From positions 1 to 64,000 of the forward strand of contig CANDNT010000004.1 of assembly GCA_947387485.1 (NCBI GenBank): 64,000 nucleotides of DNA. Reading direction: 5' to 3'. The DNA is from Aquimarina rhabdastrellae (GTDB taxonomy: Bacteria; Bacteroidota; Bacteroidia; Flavobacteriales; Flavobacteriaceae). The notes beneath the pieces were generated by a model. It was not told the origin of the DNA. It made no database searches and saw only the letters and a program-made list of their open reading frames with translations. Below, piece after piece: positions 11,401-19,774 of this stretch (position 1 is its first letter; each line of letters begins with the position of its first letter). A program made the translations under genes and the position numbers.

Positions 11401-12373
11401 CAGTAACATCCATAGAAACGGAATTGTTTTGATCATCTGTAGCGATTAATTGAATTGTATGAGAACCTAAATCTGTACAATCAAAATCTGTACGACTAAG
11501 GCTAAAATTAACATTACCACAATTATCTGTTGCTATAGGATCAAAGAGCTCTGGAGTAATTACTATATTTCCAGTATTATCTAATTGTACAGTAATTTCA
11601 TTTCCTCCAGCCGGTGATAAGTCTCCACGTACCCATACTCTATGTATAGTACTTTCACTATTTATAGCATGATCATCTACTTCCCAACGGCTTCCACCAC
11701 CACGTATTCCCCAATGGTAACTCCCCGCTGCCCAAAAAGGAAAATCTGTCAAAGCTAAATCACCTCGATTTCTCCATTCATTAAATCCTTGAAATGGTAT
11801 AAATGCAGAATGTTCTGATAAAGCTGTGTAATTAACGGCATTATTAATTCCGTCAAAAGAGCCTACTCCCGTCTTCACATAATCTAATACATTTTGATGC
11901 TTTGTAGTAAAATCAATTATTCTATCATGACCAGTAGTAATACCATAAAAACGCATTTCTTCAAAATCTATAGCTTTAGCCAATTCATTTCCAAAATGTC
12001 CCCAATTATCTGTTCCAGCTTCATTATCTCCTAATGTTGAAGAATTTAATAAAGGGACATCTCTATTTCGTACTGTTAAATCAGAATTATCACCTGCTAT
12101 ATGTACATAATTTAAAATCATTAGCCAACCACCTCCATCGGTATCGTTATCTAATTCTCCTTGAAATGTATTACCATTAAAATTAAAATAGTACCTACCA
12201 CTTGGTACATTTCCTACAACAGATAATGCAAGACTGCGAAAAGGGCTTGCTATACTACCATTACCCGAGTCTCCAAAAACTGGTGGTGTAGTATCTTGAC
12301 CTGGATCACATTGTGAATACGAGTTATACGCTATTAAGAAAAAAGCGAATAACCATAGTAATTGTTTTCTCAT
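8471..12373 (-). CDS. giant T9SS-secreted protein: fibrinogen-like, HYR, nidogen-like and DUF5011 domains
   Basis: This 1300-residue protein has a signal peptide at residues 1-20. Residues of about 55-252 resemble a fibrinogen C-terminal-like domain (GGGWLMILNYVH, HWGIRGGGSRWEVDD). HYR-like modules follow. A nidogen-like stretch has IPFGFVFDFYGMFYTEFYI and IAFDWNDIDPSEGG. Three copies of a DUF5011-type Ig-like module (GYTELGASTDDGS, IDSSDF) come next. The last 75 residues are a T9SS type A sorting domain (MMYPNPTKSN, LSAGIYFITLKG). It is predicted to be exported by Sec plus T9SS and anchored on the cell surface. Fibrinogen- and nidogen-like parts suggest binding to glycans or matrix. The ECF-type promoter at 12436 and the divergent sigma gene suggest regulation by that sigma factor. 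Confidence 0.92.
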   Translation of the reverse strand: MRKQLLWLFAFFLIAYNSYSQCDPGQDTTPPVFGDSGNGSIASPFRSLALSVVGNVPSGRYYFNFNGNTFQGELDNDTDGGGWLMILNYVHIAGDNSDLTVRNRDVPLLNSSTLGDNEAGTDNWGHFGNELAKAIDFEEMRFYGITTGHDRIIDFTTKHQNVLDYVKTGVGSFDGINNAVNYTALSEHSAFIPFQGFNEWRNRGDLALTDFPFWAAGSYHWGIRGGGSRWEVDDHAINSESTIHRVWVRGDLSPAGGNEITVQLDNTGNIVITPELFDPIATDNCGNVNFSLSRTDFDCTDLGSHTIQLIATDDQNNSVSMDVTVIVEDTSGPEINIATDLSVPFDLDPITNTFTLTPTLLGLTATDNCELQDVTINNTEFDCNSVSRVGVTITATDIHGNESVQHITIQIRDTVNPIVNCVAPFTVILDEEGSVNLSVDDIGTFSDNCNANAWLDRNYFSCADIGDHVVTLFVQDNSGNQVSCSTTVTIDVACPTDIIVENDPNQCGAIVNYPGCYTLISGLDSGSFFPLGTTTNVIEITDANGITRQCEFDVTVNDTQAPLFIAQDQTIILDQSGTTIMTEEDLIGVHPAAPQYVVETSGTFDPVDISSIGTEVILRDDDISAAIPFGFVFDFYGMFYTEFYIASNGFITFTNDEGSCCRGQELPDTNRANNLIAFDWNDIDPSEGGTIRYAIIGTAPNRIAIVDFDNVAHNYDNIDPTTVQVKMFEATNHIEIHATSIPLTDPGNNRKTQGVENNDGTRAVVVPGRNSSTWSATNEYIAFIPNTEAYDNCGIDTIEISKTTFDCTDIGMNQVDIVISDINGNTVQQTANINVTTIDNTPPVITLNGGNPQFIELGDGYTELGASTDDGSEITIDSSDFRDELGSYQIRYMATDNLCNEAEVIRIVIVQDNTPPVITLNGDNPQFIELGDGYTELGASTDDGSEITIDSSDFIDVVGTYSIRYNATDENGNDANEVARIVEVVDTTAPIITLLGDNPQVIELGLGYTELGAITDDGSTVTIDSSDFEDAVGIYTVRYNAIDDSNNVATEVTRVVEVITGCPLNALPSDNFNITVAGETCVGKNNGIITINTLETQDYIATINNQTYNFTSQLEVPDLTPGNYTVCVAIAEVSGCEQCYELAIAEANTLNGFVDSITASSNSLYVTIASGTPPYTVTINDEIIGEFTTNNFTVKAVKEGLMEVSSSLPCEGKLSKRIERLDAIMMYPNPTKSNVTIELPSVDSKVMEIEIRNTLGRIVAKDDYSIVANKAMISMENLSAGIYFITLKGLNNKVLKVIKE
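9195..9865 (-). repeat. three tandem DUF5011-type Ig-like modules (about 220 bp each)
   Basis: Within the 1300-residue protein, three adjacent modules of 73-74 residues share IELGDGYTELGA, DDGS and IDSSDF. The DNA copies remain clearly similar but are much more diverged than the 240-bp array at 1-1920, so this duplication is older. Confidence 0.8.
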
Positions 12374-12435
12374 AGAAAAGAAGGTTTAATTTTCAATTTA
12401 GTTTTTATAAAGCCACAGATTACCTCTGTTATCTC

Positions 12436-12462
12436 TAGTACATTTAAATTTTAAAACACCCT
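12436..12462 (-). promoter_or_regulatory. candidate ECF-sigma promoter (copy A)
   Basis: Minus-strand AGGGT (12462-12458), 15 bases, then TGTACTA (12442-12436), ending 62 bases before the ATG at 12373. It lies in the divergent region shared with the sigma gene at 12579. Same spacing as copies B, C and D. Confidence 0.72.
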
Positions 12463-12578
12463 ATTTTTATTTTTCGAAATCAATAACTTATTTAATTCTT
12501 ACTACCAAACGCTAAATAAATACCATCAGTTTTCTATTTTTTTTTATAGTTTTGAGACCTTAATCATAATCGTGTTCA

Positions 12579-13100
12579 ATGCCAGAAAAAAAGCAATCTG
12601 TTTGCGATGAAAAGAATTTTGACACCCTTTTCAATACCTATTATGAATCGGTAAGAAATCACCTATATTATAAATGTGGAGATATTCAGCAAGCAGAAGA
12701 TATTGTACAGGACGCATTTGTAAAATTGTGGAAACGATGTGCAGATATTATCTATGACACTGCTAAGTCTCTACTTTATAAAATTTGCAACAATGCACTT
12801 TTAAATGAATTTGCTCATAAAAAAGTGGTTTTGCGATACGAGAATACTCCCCGAGATGATAAAAATTACGAAAGTCCAGATTTTATTATGGAAACAGAAG
12901 AGTTTAGAAAAAAACTTGAAATTTCTATAAATAAACTTTCAGCAAAAGAACGTGAAGTATTTTTGTTAAGTAGAATAGACAAGAAAACTTATAAAGAGAT
13001 AGCCGAAATCACTGATATTTCTGTTAAAGCTGTAGAAAGAAGAATGAGTAAAGCTTTTATTACTTTAAGAAAGTTATTAGGAAACGAAATAAAAATTTAA
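12579..13100 (+). CDS. ECF RNA polymerase sigma factor, FecI-like
   Basis: This 173-residue protein has region 2 at about residues 15-80 (AEDIVQDAFVKLWKRC) and a region 4 helix-turn-helix at about 115-165 (LSAKEREVFLLSRIDKKTYKEIA, SVKAVERRMSKAF). This is the size and arrangement of sigma factors paired with FecR and a TonB-dependent transducer, which follow at once. A TAnnTTTG-like element (TAGTTTTG, 12547-12554) precedes it, while no AGGGT motif does. So it is probably made from a housekeeping promoter and then drives the AGGGT-N15-TGTANTA promoters. That target assignment rests on proximity and on the shared motif. Confidence 0.92.
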   Translation: MPEKKQSVCDEKNFDTLFNTYYESVRNHLYYKCGDIQQAEDIVQDAFVKLWKRCADIIYDTAKSLLYKICNNALLNEFAHKKVVLRYENTPRDDKNYESPDFIMETEEFRKKLEISINKLSAKEREVFLLSRIDKKTYKEIAEITDISVKAVERRMSKAFITLRKLLGNEIKI

Positions 13101-13103
13101 AAT

Positions 13104-13130
13104 AGGGTAATCCCACAATTAGCTGTATTA
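13104..13130 (+). promoter_or_regulatory. candidate ECF-sigma promoter (copy D), before the anti-sigma gene
   Basis: AGGGT (13104-13108), 15 bases, TGTATTA (13124-13130), ending 48 bases before the FecR ATG. Being between sigma and anti-sigma, it would give feedback: active sigma raises production of its own inhibitor and receptor. Confidence 0.72.
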
Positions 13131-13178
13131 CATATAAAGGGGAAGTTTAGTCCCTTAAAATCTAAACTTGAAAGCATT

Positions 13179-14084
13179 ATGGAAGAATACGAAAAAGATG
13201 ATACATTAATAGCAAGGTGGGTTGCAGGTGAACTAAGTGAAGAAGAATTAGCCGAATTTGAGAAATCTGATGCTTATCATGTATTTCATCAAATTAATGA
13301 AGAAGCACAAAAATTTAAAGCTCCTCCTATCAATACAAGAGAAGCTTTAATCAAAACAAAAGAAAAGATTTCTTTTGGAAAGAAACAGTCAAATCCTACT
13401 ATAAAATGGTTAACCATTGCCGCATCAATAGCTATACTTATTGGTATATTTGGTGTGTTTACAGCTACTAAGAGTTACCAAACAGCAAATGGGCAACATC
13501 TAGTTGTTACACTTCCAGATGGCTCTGTTGTTCAGCTTAATGATGGATCCAAATTAACTCATAAACGCTTCTTTTGGTTAAACAATAAGACAGTAACTCT
13601 ACAAGGTGAAGCTTATTTTAAAGTTCAAAAGAGTGATGGTTTTGTAGTAAATACAACCTATGGTAATGTTGCTGTTTTAGGAACTCAATTTAATGTAAAA
13701 TCAAGAAGTTCTTCTTTTGAACTAGATTGTTTTGAAGGTGTTGTTAGATTTGACAGAAAAGATCATAATGAACAGCAAATTTTAAGAAAAAATGATCGTG
13801 TCGTTTTGTCTAAAAATACTTTGATTTCTGAAACAATTTCCAAAAATGAACCTAATTGGATAAACGGAATTAATGTATTTAAGGATACTCCTCTTATAAA
13901 TGTAATTGAGGAAATACAACGACAATACAATGTTACTTTTGAAATAGGTGAAACAAACACAACTAGATTGTTTACAGGTAGTTTTTTACATGATAACTTA
14001 GAAGCAGCCTTAAAATCAACACTAACCCCTATGGGAATTAACTATACTATATCAAAAGATAAAACTATAGTACAGTTACCATAA
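13179..14084 (+). CDS. FecR-family anti-sigma factor
   Basis: This 301-residue protein has a cytosolic N-terminal part of about 80 residues that would bind sigma, one membrane segment at about residues 82-102 (WLTIAASIAILIGIFGVF), a periplasmic FecR domain (LPDGSVVQLNDGSKL, VTLQGEAYFKV, VLGTQFNV) and a C-terminal DUF4974-like domain (VFKDTPLINVIEEIQRQYNV). It should hold the adjacent ECF sigma factor at the membrane and release it on a signal from the downstream receptor. It lies 78 bases after sigma, with the promoter candidate in that gap, and 74 bases before the receptor. Assignment is firm; the cognate signal is unknown. Confidence 0.93.
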   Translation: MEEYEKDDTLIARWVAGELSEEELAEFEKSDAYHVFHQINEEAQKFKAPPINTREALIKTKEKISFGKKQSNPTIKWLTIAASIAILIGIFGVFTATKSYQTANGQHLVVTLPDGSVVQLNDGSKLTHKRFFWLNNKTVTLQGEAYFKVQKSDGFVVNTTYGNVAVLGTQFNVKSRSSSFELDCFEGVVRFDRKDHNEQQILRKNDRVVLSKNTLISETISKNEPNWINGINVFKDTPLINVIEEIQRQYNVTFEIGETNTTRLFTGSFLHDNLEAALKSTLTPMGINYTISKDKTIVQLP

Positions 14085-14158
14085 AATCAAATATTATTTT
14101 CAGTTTACAACTATAATGATCTGATTATTAATTATTTTTAGAAATACCAAGAAAGCAA

Positions 14159-16828
14159 ATGAAAAACCCCATAATAGTAATAGTCTTTCTTTTTACTTTC
14201 CTTAGTCAAGCTCAGGAAAAAATATCGATTAATTATACAAATACCCCTTTACAAGAAGTTTTGATAGACATAGAATCAAAGACATCTATCTTATTTTCTT
14301 ATGCTCCAGAAACTATTGTTTCAAAAACAATAACGCTTTCTCATGAAGCAATTGCATTAGAAAAGATACTTCCTATATTAGCATCTCAAACTGGTTTGAA
14401 ATTTGAGAAAATATCTTCGCAACAAGTCATTATTTCATTAGAGAATATACTTTGTGGTTATATTTTAGATAAAAACACTCAAGAACCTTTACCTTTTGCA
14501 ACTGTAATCATTGATGGTGATCAATTTGTAAGTACTGATGAAAAAGGCTTTTTTAGTTTTGAAAATATTGTGATCGGTTCTAATTCAAAACAAGTAACCG
14601 TTAACCTTTTGGGGTATGATAGACAAACTACTTCGTTAAATATCGGTAGTACTTGTCAAAACATATTTCTAACACCATTGAGTTCTGTTCTCGACGAAGT
14701 AGTTATATTTGGCTATGTTACTACTGGAATTGATAGAAATAAGGATGGATCTGTAACTCTTGACTCAGAAAAACTTGGGATTTTACCTGGTTTAGTAAGT
14801 CCCGATATCTCACAGAGTATCCAATTAATCCCTGGTATTTCTACTCTAGATGAATCTGCAACTGGTATTCAAGTTAGAGGTGGTTCACCTGATCAAAACT
14901 TGATCTTATATGATGATATCAAGTTATTTAATACGGGATATTTTTATGGTATGTTTTCCATGTTTAATCCTTTTGCAACAAAAAAAGCAACGGTCTTTAG
15001 ATCTGGAACAAACGCTTCTTATGGAGATCGTATTTCAGGGATAATTGATATCTCTAGTGGTCATACAATTCCTAAAAAAATAGAAGGTGGTTTAGAAATA
15101 GATGGTTTAGCTATCAACGGTTATATCAAAGTTCCTCTATCAAAAAAATCTGCCTTATATACTTTTGCAAGAAGATCTTATGCAGATATTTTACAAACGC
15201 CGACATATAATAGCTATGAAGATAAAATCTTCACAAATTTTGGTGTAGCTAGAGATATTAATGGTAATGTATTAGAACTGGAAATAGATGATGATTTTAA
15301 TGCAGAAACAAGTAATAACGATTTCTATTTTACAGATGTAAATGCTAAGTTTATTACAAAACCAAATAAAAAAAATAGTATTGCTATTAGTACCTTATAT
15401 ACACGTAATCGTTTGGATTTTGATTTTTTAGGAGGTGACGAAGTTGTTGTCGATTCTTTGATCACTCAAAATAAAGGTTTAAGTGCAAACTGGAAATATA
15501 ACCCTCATCATAAACAGCAACATGAGATTTCAACTTACTTCTCTGAATACAATTCATTTTATCAAAATGATGAAATTAAAGATGAAACAGGTGATGGTAT
15601 ATTGGATTTAGCAGAAATCAATATCCGAAAAAATGATATCCTTGATTTAGGATTAAAATATATCTCGAGTACAACCATTAATGAAACTCAAAAACTTATT
15701 TTAGGTTATGAACTTTCTTATACAGATTTAGATATTCTGATTAGTAAAGAAAGTCCTATAGATCAAGAATTAGAACAAACACAACAAGATAATACTAATC
15801 TTAAAAATGCAGCATTTGGAGAATATACTTTTAGTTTTTTAAACAATGGTTTTATCAATACTGGAATACGACTTGTTCATTACATCTCTCTTGATAAATT
15901 TTTAATAGAACCTCGTATTAATTTTGAATATCCAATAACAAATAGAATACGTATTAAAACTGCTCTAGAAAGACGTAATCAACCCATTTCACAACTCATA
16001 GAGTTTAATCATACAGAACTGCGATTAGAAAATGAATTATGGCGATTATCCGATAACGATCAATTTCCGCTATTAAGTAGTAATCAGGTTTCTGGAGGGA
16101 TATTATATCATCATAAAAATCTAAATATAGATATCGATGGCTACTATAAAGAACTTGATGGTTTAACTACTTTTACAAACGGTTTTAGTAATCCTCTTGA
16201 AAATCTAGAAGAAGGGAAAAGTACGATTAAAGGTATAGACGTTTTACTAAAATATAATTGGAATAATTACAAGATTTGGGCAGGTTATACTTATAACGAT
16301 ATTACTTTCAAGTTTCCGAATTTAAAAGATACGCCTTCTAGATTTCCAGGTAATAATGATATTACGCATCAATTTAGAATTTCTAATACCTTACAATTAG
16401 ATAGGTGGCAATTCTCATTAGGATGGCAATTTAGGTCAGGAAAGCCTATAACACCTGTAGATAGTTACGAAATTAAAATAGATGCCGATGGCGAAAATGC
16501 TGGTGTTGTCAATTTTGGTGCTGTAAACAGTGACAGACTTCCTGATTTTCATAGATTAGATGCTTCAATTTTATATGATTTTAATATCAATGCTAATCAT
16601 AAAGAATTAAAAGCTCAAGTAGGTTTATCATTTTTAAATATTTATGACAGAGTAAAACCATTAAATTTGATTTATAAAGCAGAACGAAAGCCATTAGACG
16701 ATGGTGGTATTGCTATAGAAGGAACAAATGGTGCAACACCAGAAGAACTTGAAGTTATTTTAGAACAAGTAATTCAACGTTTTTCTTTAGGTTTTACTCC
16801 TAATGCAGTTTTTAGAGTTTCTTTTTAA
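14159..16828 (+). CDS. TonB-dependent outer-membrane transducer with STN signalling domain
   Basis: This 889-residue protein has a signal peptide at 1-18. An STN domain (about 20-95) is the part that contacts FecR in FecA-type signalling. A carboxypeptidase-regulatory-like domain (about 97-175; GYILDKNTQEPLPFATVII) is followed by a plug (about 185-300; IQVRGGSPDQNLILYDDI) and a beta barrel ending in Phe (AVFRVSF). No SusD partner follows, so a Sus-type glycan uptake pair is unlikely. Regulation of surface adhesins by a soluble ligand, siderophore or peptide is more likely. It completes a sigma/anti-sigma/transducer trio. The ligand cannot be read from the sequence. Confidence 0.92.
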   Translation: MKNPIIVIVFLFTFLSQAQEKISINYTNTPLQEVLIDIESKTSILFSYAPETIVSKTITLSHEAIALEKILPILASQTGLKFEKISSQQVIISLENILCGYILDKNTQEPLPFATVIIDGDQFVSTDEKGFFSFENIVIGSNSKQVTVNLLGYDRQTTSLNIGSTCQNIFLTPLSSVLDEVVIFGYVTTGIDRNKDGSVTLDSEKLGILPGLVSPDISQSIQLIPGISTLDESATGIQVRGGSPDQNLILYDDIKLFNTGYFYGMFSMFNPFATKKATVFRSGTNASYGDRISGIIDISSGHTIPKKIEGGLEIDGLAINGYIKVPLSKKSALYTFARRSYADILQTPTYNSYEDKIFTNFGVARDINGNVLELEIDDDFNAETSNNDFYFTDVNAKFITKPNKKNSIAISTLYTRNRLDFDFLGGDEVVVDSLITQNKGLSANWKYNPHHKQQHEISTYFSEYNSFYQNDEIKDETGDGILDLAEINIRKNDILDLGLKYISSTTINETQKLILGYELSYTDLDILISKESPIDQELEQTQQDNTNLKNAAFGEYTFSFLNNGFINTGIRLVHYISLDKFLIEPRINFEYPITNRIRIKTALERRNQPISQLIEFNHTELRLENELWRLSDNDQFPLLSSNQVSGGILYHHKNLNIDIDGYYKELDGLTTFTNGFSNPLENLEEGKSTIKGIDVLLKYNWNNYKIWAGYTYNDITFKFPNLKDTPSRFPGNNDITHQFRISNTLQLDRWQFSLGWQFRSGKPITPVDSYEIKIDADGENAGVVNFGAVNSDRLPDFHRLDASILYDFNINANHKELKAQVGLSFLNIYDRVKPLNLIYKAERKPLDDGGIAIEGTNGATPEELEVILEQVIQRFSLGFTPNAVFRVSF

Positions 16829-16907
16829 AATTTGAAAAACTAAATCATAACATCATTACTAGTATTTACATAAGTTTCTTTTTTTTATAAATCATTGATA
16901 TACAATA

Positions 16908-16936
16908 TTGCCACTTTTTGCCACTACGTATTTTTG
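16908..16936 (+). promoter_or_regulatory. housekeeping-type promoter (TTG-N18-TATTTTTG)
   Basis: The -33-like TTG at 16908-16910 and the -7-like TATTTTTG at 16929-16936 match the Bacteroidota primary-sigma consensus, 53 bases before the ATG at 16990. A direct repeat of TTGCCACT (about 16908 and 16918) overlaps the upstream half and could be an operator. Confidence 0.65.
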
Positions 16937-16989
16937 AAGAATTTTCTTCTCTATCGTATTCTTGCTAGATATTACAACAACCTAACATT

Positions 16990-18096
16990 ATGAAACAAGT
17001 ATTATTTTGTGGTTTATTTTTGTGTTCATTTTTAATTTCTACAGCACAAAAAGCAACTTACAAATTCCCAGAATCGATTAAGACTGACCAATTTCAACTA
17101 ACATTTCAAAAAATTTCTTCGGCTTCTAGTAGTTATTATATTAACTATAAAATAGAAAATAAAGGCGCTGGCGTTTTACTTTTAGATAGAAGTAAAACAA
17201 CTTTAAGGCAAAATGATGGTCTAAGTAATGCTCTTTCTAAAAAGTATCAAATAAAACCTGCAAAAAATCAATTAGTTTACAATCAATTTCGCATAAAATC
17301 ACCTATGAAAGCTTACGGGGATTTATTAACCTTAGCGCTTGATGGCTTACGTTATGCTGATAATTTACAACCTATAGAAAGCAAAGAGAAATTTGCTTTG
17401 GGAGAAAAAGCAATTCAGAATATTGGTTCATTTGAAGCCAAAGTAATGGAATACAAAGTTTATTCTGATAGAATTTATACTCAAATCAAATGTACATTTA
17501 ATGGAAGTACTAATACAATTGGTAAAATAGATCTTTCTAAAATAAAAGTTGCTGGTGGAAAAGCTAAAATTGTAAAGAAAGGTGATTTTGTATTCACTGG
17601 AAAATCATATACGTTCTCTATCAATATCACGCCCGATAATTCTCCAGTAACTATAGATTGGACTGGAGTGTTATACACATTAAAAGTAAATCCAATACAA
17701 TTAGATAAAATACTCATCAAGAGCACTAAATATAAAGAGCCAGAAAAGGTTGTTGCTAAACCTCAAAAAGATAGTATCACTACTGCTCAAAAACCTAAAA
17801 AATGTGCGCTTAGTTATGATGATTTCAATTCGTTAAAAAGTGACATTAAAAAAGAATTAGATGCAGGTGGCAAGCCTGTAGAAATGTCTAGAGAATTTAT
17901 TTTGTCCAAAAAATGTATCAATACTAATCAAGTTATAGAGTTACTACCTCTATTCAACTTAGATGGTCAAAAATTGAAGTTTGCTAAGATGGCATATAAA
18001 TTTACTTCAGACAAACAACGCTATTCGTTAGTTGTTGGTAAACTATCATACGTAAAAAATAAACAAGCACTTGAAGAGTTTTTAGAACTTCAGTAA
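16990..18096 (+). CDS. secreted DUF4476 protein of unknown function
   Basis: This 368-residue protein has a signal peptide at 1-19 (LFLCSFLISTAQ). The middle is beta-rich with no domain I can name. The last 95 residues (from CALSYDDFNSLKSDI, through INTNQVIELLPLFNLDGQKLKFAKMAY) have the pattern of DUF4476, a helical domain frequent in Bacteroidota exported proteins. It has its own promoter and ends at a strong bidirectional terminator, so it is probably a single-gene unit, probably periplasmic. No enzymatic motif is visible. Confidence 0.78.
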   Translation: MKQVLFCGLFLCSFLISTAQKATYKFPESIKTDQFQLTFQKISSASSSYYINYKIENKGAGVLLLDRSKTTLRQNDGLSNALSKKYQIKPAKNQLVYNQFRIKSPMKAYGDLLTLALDGLRYADNLQPIESKEKFALGEKAIQNIGSFEAKVMEYKVYSDRIYTQIKCTFNGSTNTIGKIDLSKIKVAGGKAKIVKKGDFVFTGKSYTFSINITPDNSPVTIDWTGVLYTLKVNPIQLDKILIKSTKYKEPEKVVAKPQKDSITTAQKPKKCALSYDDFNSLKSDIKKELDAGGKPVEMSREFILSKKCINTNQVIELLPLFNLDGQKLKFAKMAYKFTSDKQRYSLVVGKLSYVKNKQALEEFLELQ

Positions 18097-18107
18097 TACA
18101 ATATCAT

Positions 18108-18139
18108 ACAAACGCTCCAATTAAAAATGGAGCGTTTGT
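18108..18139. terminator. bidirectional terminator between convergent genes
   Basis: A perfect 12-bp stem (acaaacgctcca, 8-base loop, tggagcgtttgt) stands between the stop of the DUF4476 gene (18096) and the stop of the pirin gene (18155), with T-rich sequence following on the plus strand. Confidence 0.88.
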
Positions 18140-18154
18140 TATTTTATACTTTAA

Positions 18155-19177
18155 TTATTTTTTTTCTTCTCTACCATCTGCATGTAACGCAAAACGTCCT
18201 ATATTTCTTTCATGTACCTGCTCTCTCATAGACCAAGGCCATCCTCCAAATTGCGTTTGTTTATAATCTAAATAAGCTTCCTGTATTTCTTCTTCAGTAT
18301 TCATCACAAATGGTCCGTATTTCACAATAGGTTCATTAATTGGTCTACCCTGTAACAATAATAAATACCCTTCTTGATCTCCATTTTTTACGACTATATC
18401 TTCATCTGATGCTAATTCTATTAAATGATTTTCTTTAATTTCTTTATTCTCAATATCAATTTTACTTCCTTTATAAAAATATAAAGTTCTATTGCTATCC
18501 TTATAAACAGCTGCAGGTAAAACCCAAGTCGCTTTTGCTTCCATTTTTACTGTCAGAATTAATACTTCATTACTTGTTTTAGCAGCCCACGAATCTGGTG
18601 TTGGTTTAGGTGCCTTATGATTATTTAATTCTCCTGAAATAACATCAACTACTGTTCTTCTATGATTATCATCTAAATGTGTTATCGTAGGAATTGTCTC
18701 TTTCCACAACATTTTAAAATGAGGATCTACAAACTTACTTGCTCTAGGTAAGTTAAGCCATATCTGAAATATTTCAAGCGGATTTTGTTTCTCTTTATGA
18801 ATTAATGGAAACATCTCTGAATGTTGTACGCCTTTTCCAGCTGTCATCCATTGTACATCTCCTGCTCCAAATCGCCCTGCTGCTCCTAATGAATCTGAAT
18901 GATCTACATAACCTTCTTTATTAATCGTAATGGTTTCAAAACCTCTATGCGGATGGTATGGAAAACCTGGGACATGACTCCCATGATACATACGATATCC
19001 ATCTTTTAATGTAAAGTCCTGTCCTATATATCTTCCTTTTAATTTCTCTTTTGGTACTCCCATTTGCTCATCCCCTGCTGGATAATTATCCTTGTGATAT
19101 GCACAAAAGATAAAAGGGTCTTTTGTTTGCCAAGGAAAACCTAAGGGCTCTATCAAAATTATTTTCTTTTTCATCAC
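18155..19177 (-). CDS. pirin-family cupin protein
   Basis: This 340-residue protein has the pirin double-cupin layout. The N-terminal cupin holds the metal-binding residues His75 and His77 (FPYHPHRGFET) and His119 and Glu121 (GKGVQHSEMF). Family members act as quercetin-degrading dioxygenases or as redox-sensing cofactors. The full metal set suggests an iron-binding active form here. It lies 57 bases downstream of a MarR regulator on the same strand, a pairing usual for phenolic or oxidative stress responses. The start could be Met1 or Met2. The exact substrate is not known. Confidence 0.92.
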   Translation of the reverse strand: MMKKKIILIEPLGFPWQTKDPFIFCAYHKDNYPAGDEQMGVPKEKLKGRYIGQDFTLKDGYRMYHGSHVPGFPYHPHRGFETITINKEGYVDHSDSLGAAGRFGAGDVQWMTAGKGVQHSEMFPLIHKEKQNPLEIFQIWLNLPRASKFVDPHFKMLWKETIPTITHLDDNHRRTVVDVISGELNNHKAPKPTPDSWAAKTSNEVLILTVKMEAKATWVLPAAVYKDSNRTLYFYKGSKIDIENKEIKENHLIELASDEDIVVKNGDQEGYLLLLQGRPINEPIVKYGPFVMNTEEEIQEAYLDYKQTQFGGWPWSMREQVHERNIGRFALHADGREEKK

Positions 19178-19234
19178 TATATTTTTTCTATTATAAATAG
19201 CACATATAACAATTATTGTTTAAAACATCTATTT

Positions 19235-19687
19235 TTATTTCATTATTTTGTTTAGTATTTTGAAAAGTTGTTTTGCTTCCTCTTCTGTAATACTCTTTTC
19301 AAAATAATTATTCACCTCTTTTACTACTTCCTTGTGTACTTGGTAATAAAAAGCTATTCCTTCCTCTGTAACCGTAATATCTATTTCTCTTCTATTTATC
19401 GTATTGGTTTCTCTTTTTGTTAATCCTTTTTTAACCAATCGATCTAATAATCGTGTAATATCTGGGCTTAATACAATTAGCTGTTCTTTAATTGCTTTAG
19501 AGGTCATCGGTTTGGGATGTTCTTTGACCAATATGCTTAATACATTTAATTGTGTATGTGTTAAATTATATGGCTTCAAAGCTTTTTTTATTTTCATATC
19601 AATCCAACTCGAAGTTTGAATCAATTTAAAATAACTCATTGCATGAGTGCTTTGCATCTCTTTATTTAGAACTTCTTTATCTAACAT
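19235..19687 (-). CDS. MarR-family transcriptional regulator
   Basis: This 150-residue protein has the MarR winged helix-turn-helix: LTHTQLNVLSILVKEHPKPMTSKAI, a recognition helix near SPDITRLLDRLVKKGL, and a wing with the usual RREIDITVTEEG. Amphipathic helices at both ends should form the dimer. It precedes the pirin gene in a likely two-gene operon. A perfect inverted repeat just before its ATG suggests that it represses its own operon. Its ligand may be an aromatic compound or oxidant, as for other MarR proteins. Confidence 0.93.
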   Translation of the reverse strand: MLDKEVLNKEMQSTHAMSYFKLIQTSSWIDMKIKKALKPYNLTHTQLNVLSILVKEHPKPMTSKAIKEQLIVLSPDITRLLDRLVKKGLTKRETNTINRREIDITVTEEGIAFYYQVHKEVVKEVNNYFEKSITEEEAKQLFKILNKIMK

Positions 19688-19699
19688 ACAGTTAAAACA

Positions 19700-19720
19700 A
19701 TATTTGTTATAAACAAATAT
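19700..19720. promoter_or_regulatory. MarR-type operator upstream of marR-pirin
   Basis: A perfect inverted repeat ATATTTGTT-ata-AACAAATAT of 21 bp lies 12 bases before the MarR ATG (19687). On the minus strand it contains TATATTTG, a -7 element, so a bound dimer would block RNA polymerase. Confidence 0.72.
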
Positions 19721-19774
19721 ATAATTAAAAATGAACTTAAAAATGAGTATTAAGAGAACTTTAGAATTATTTCT

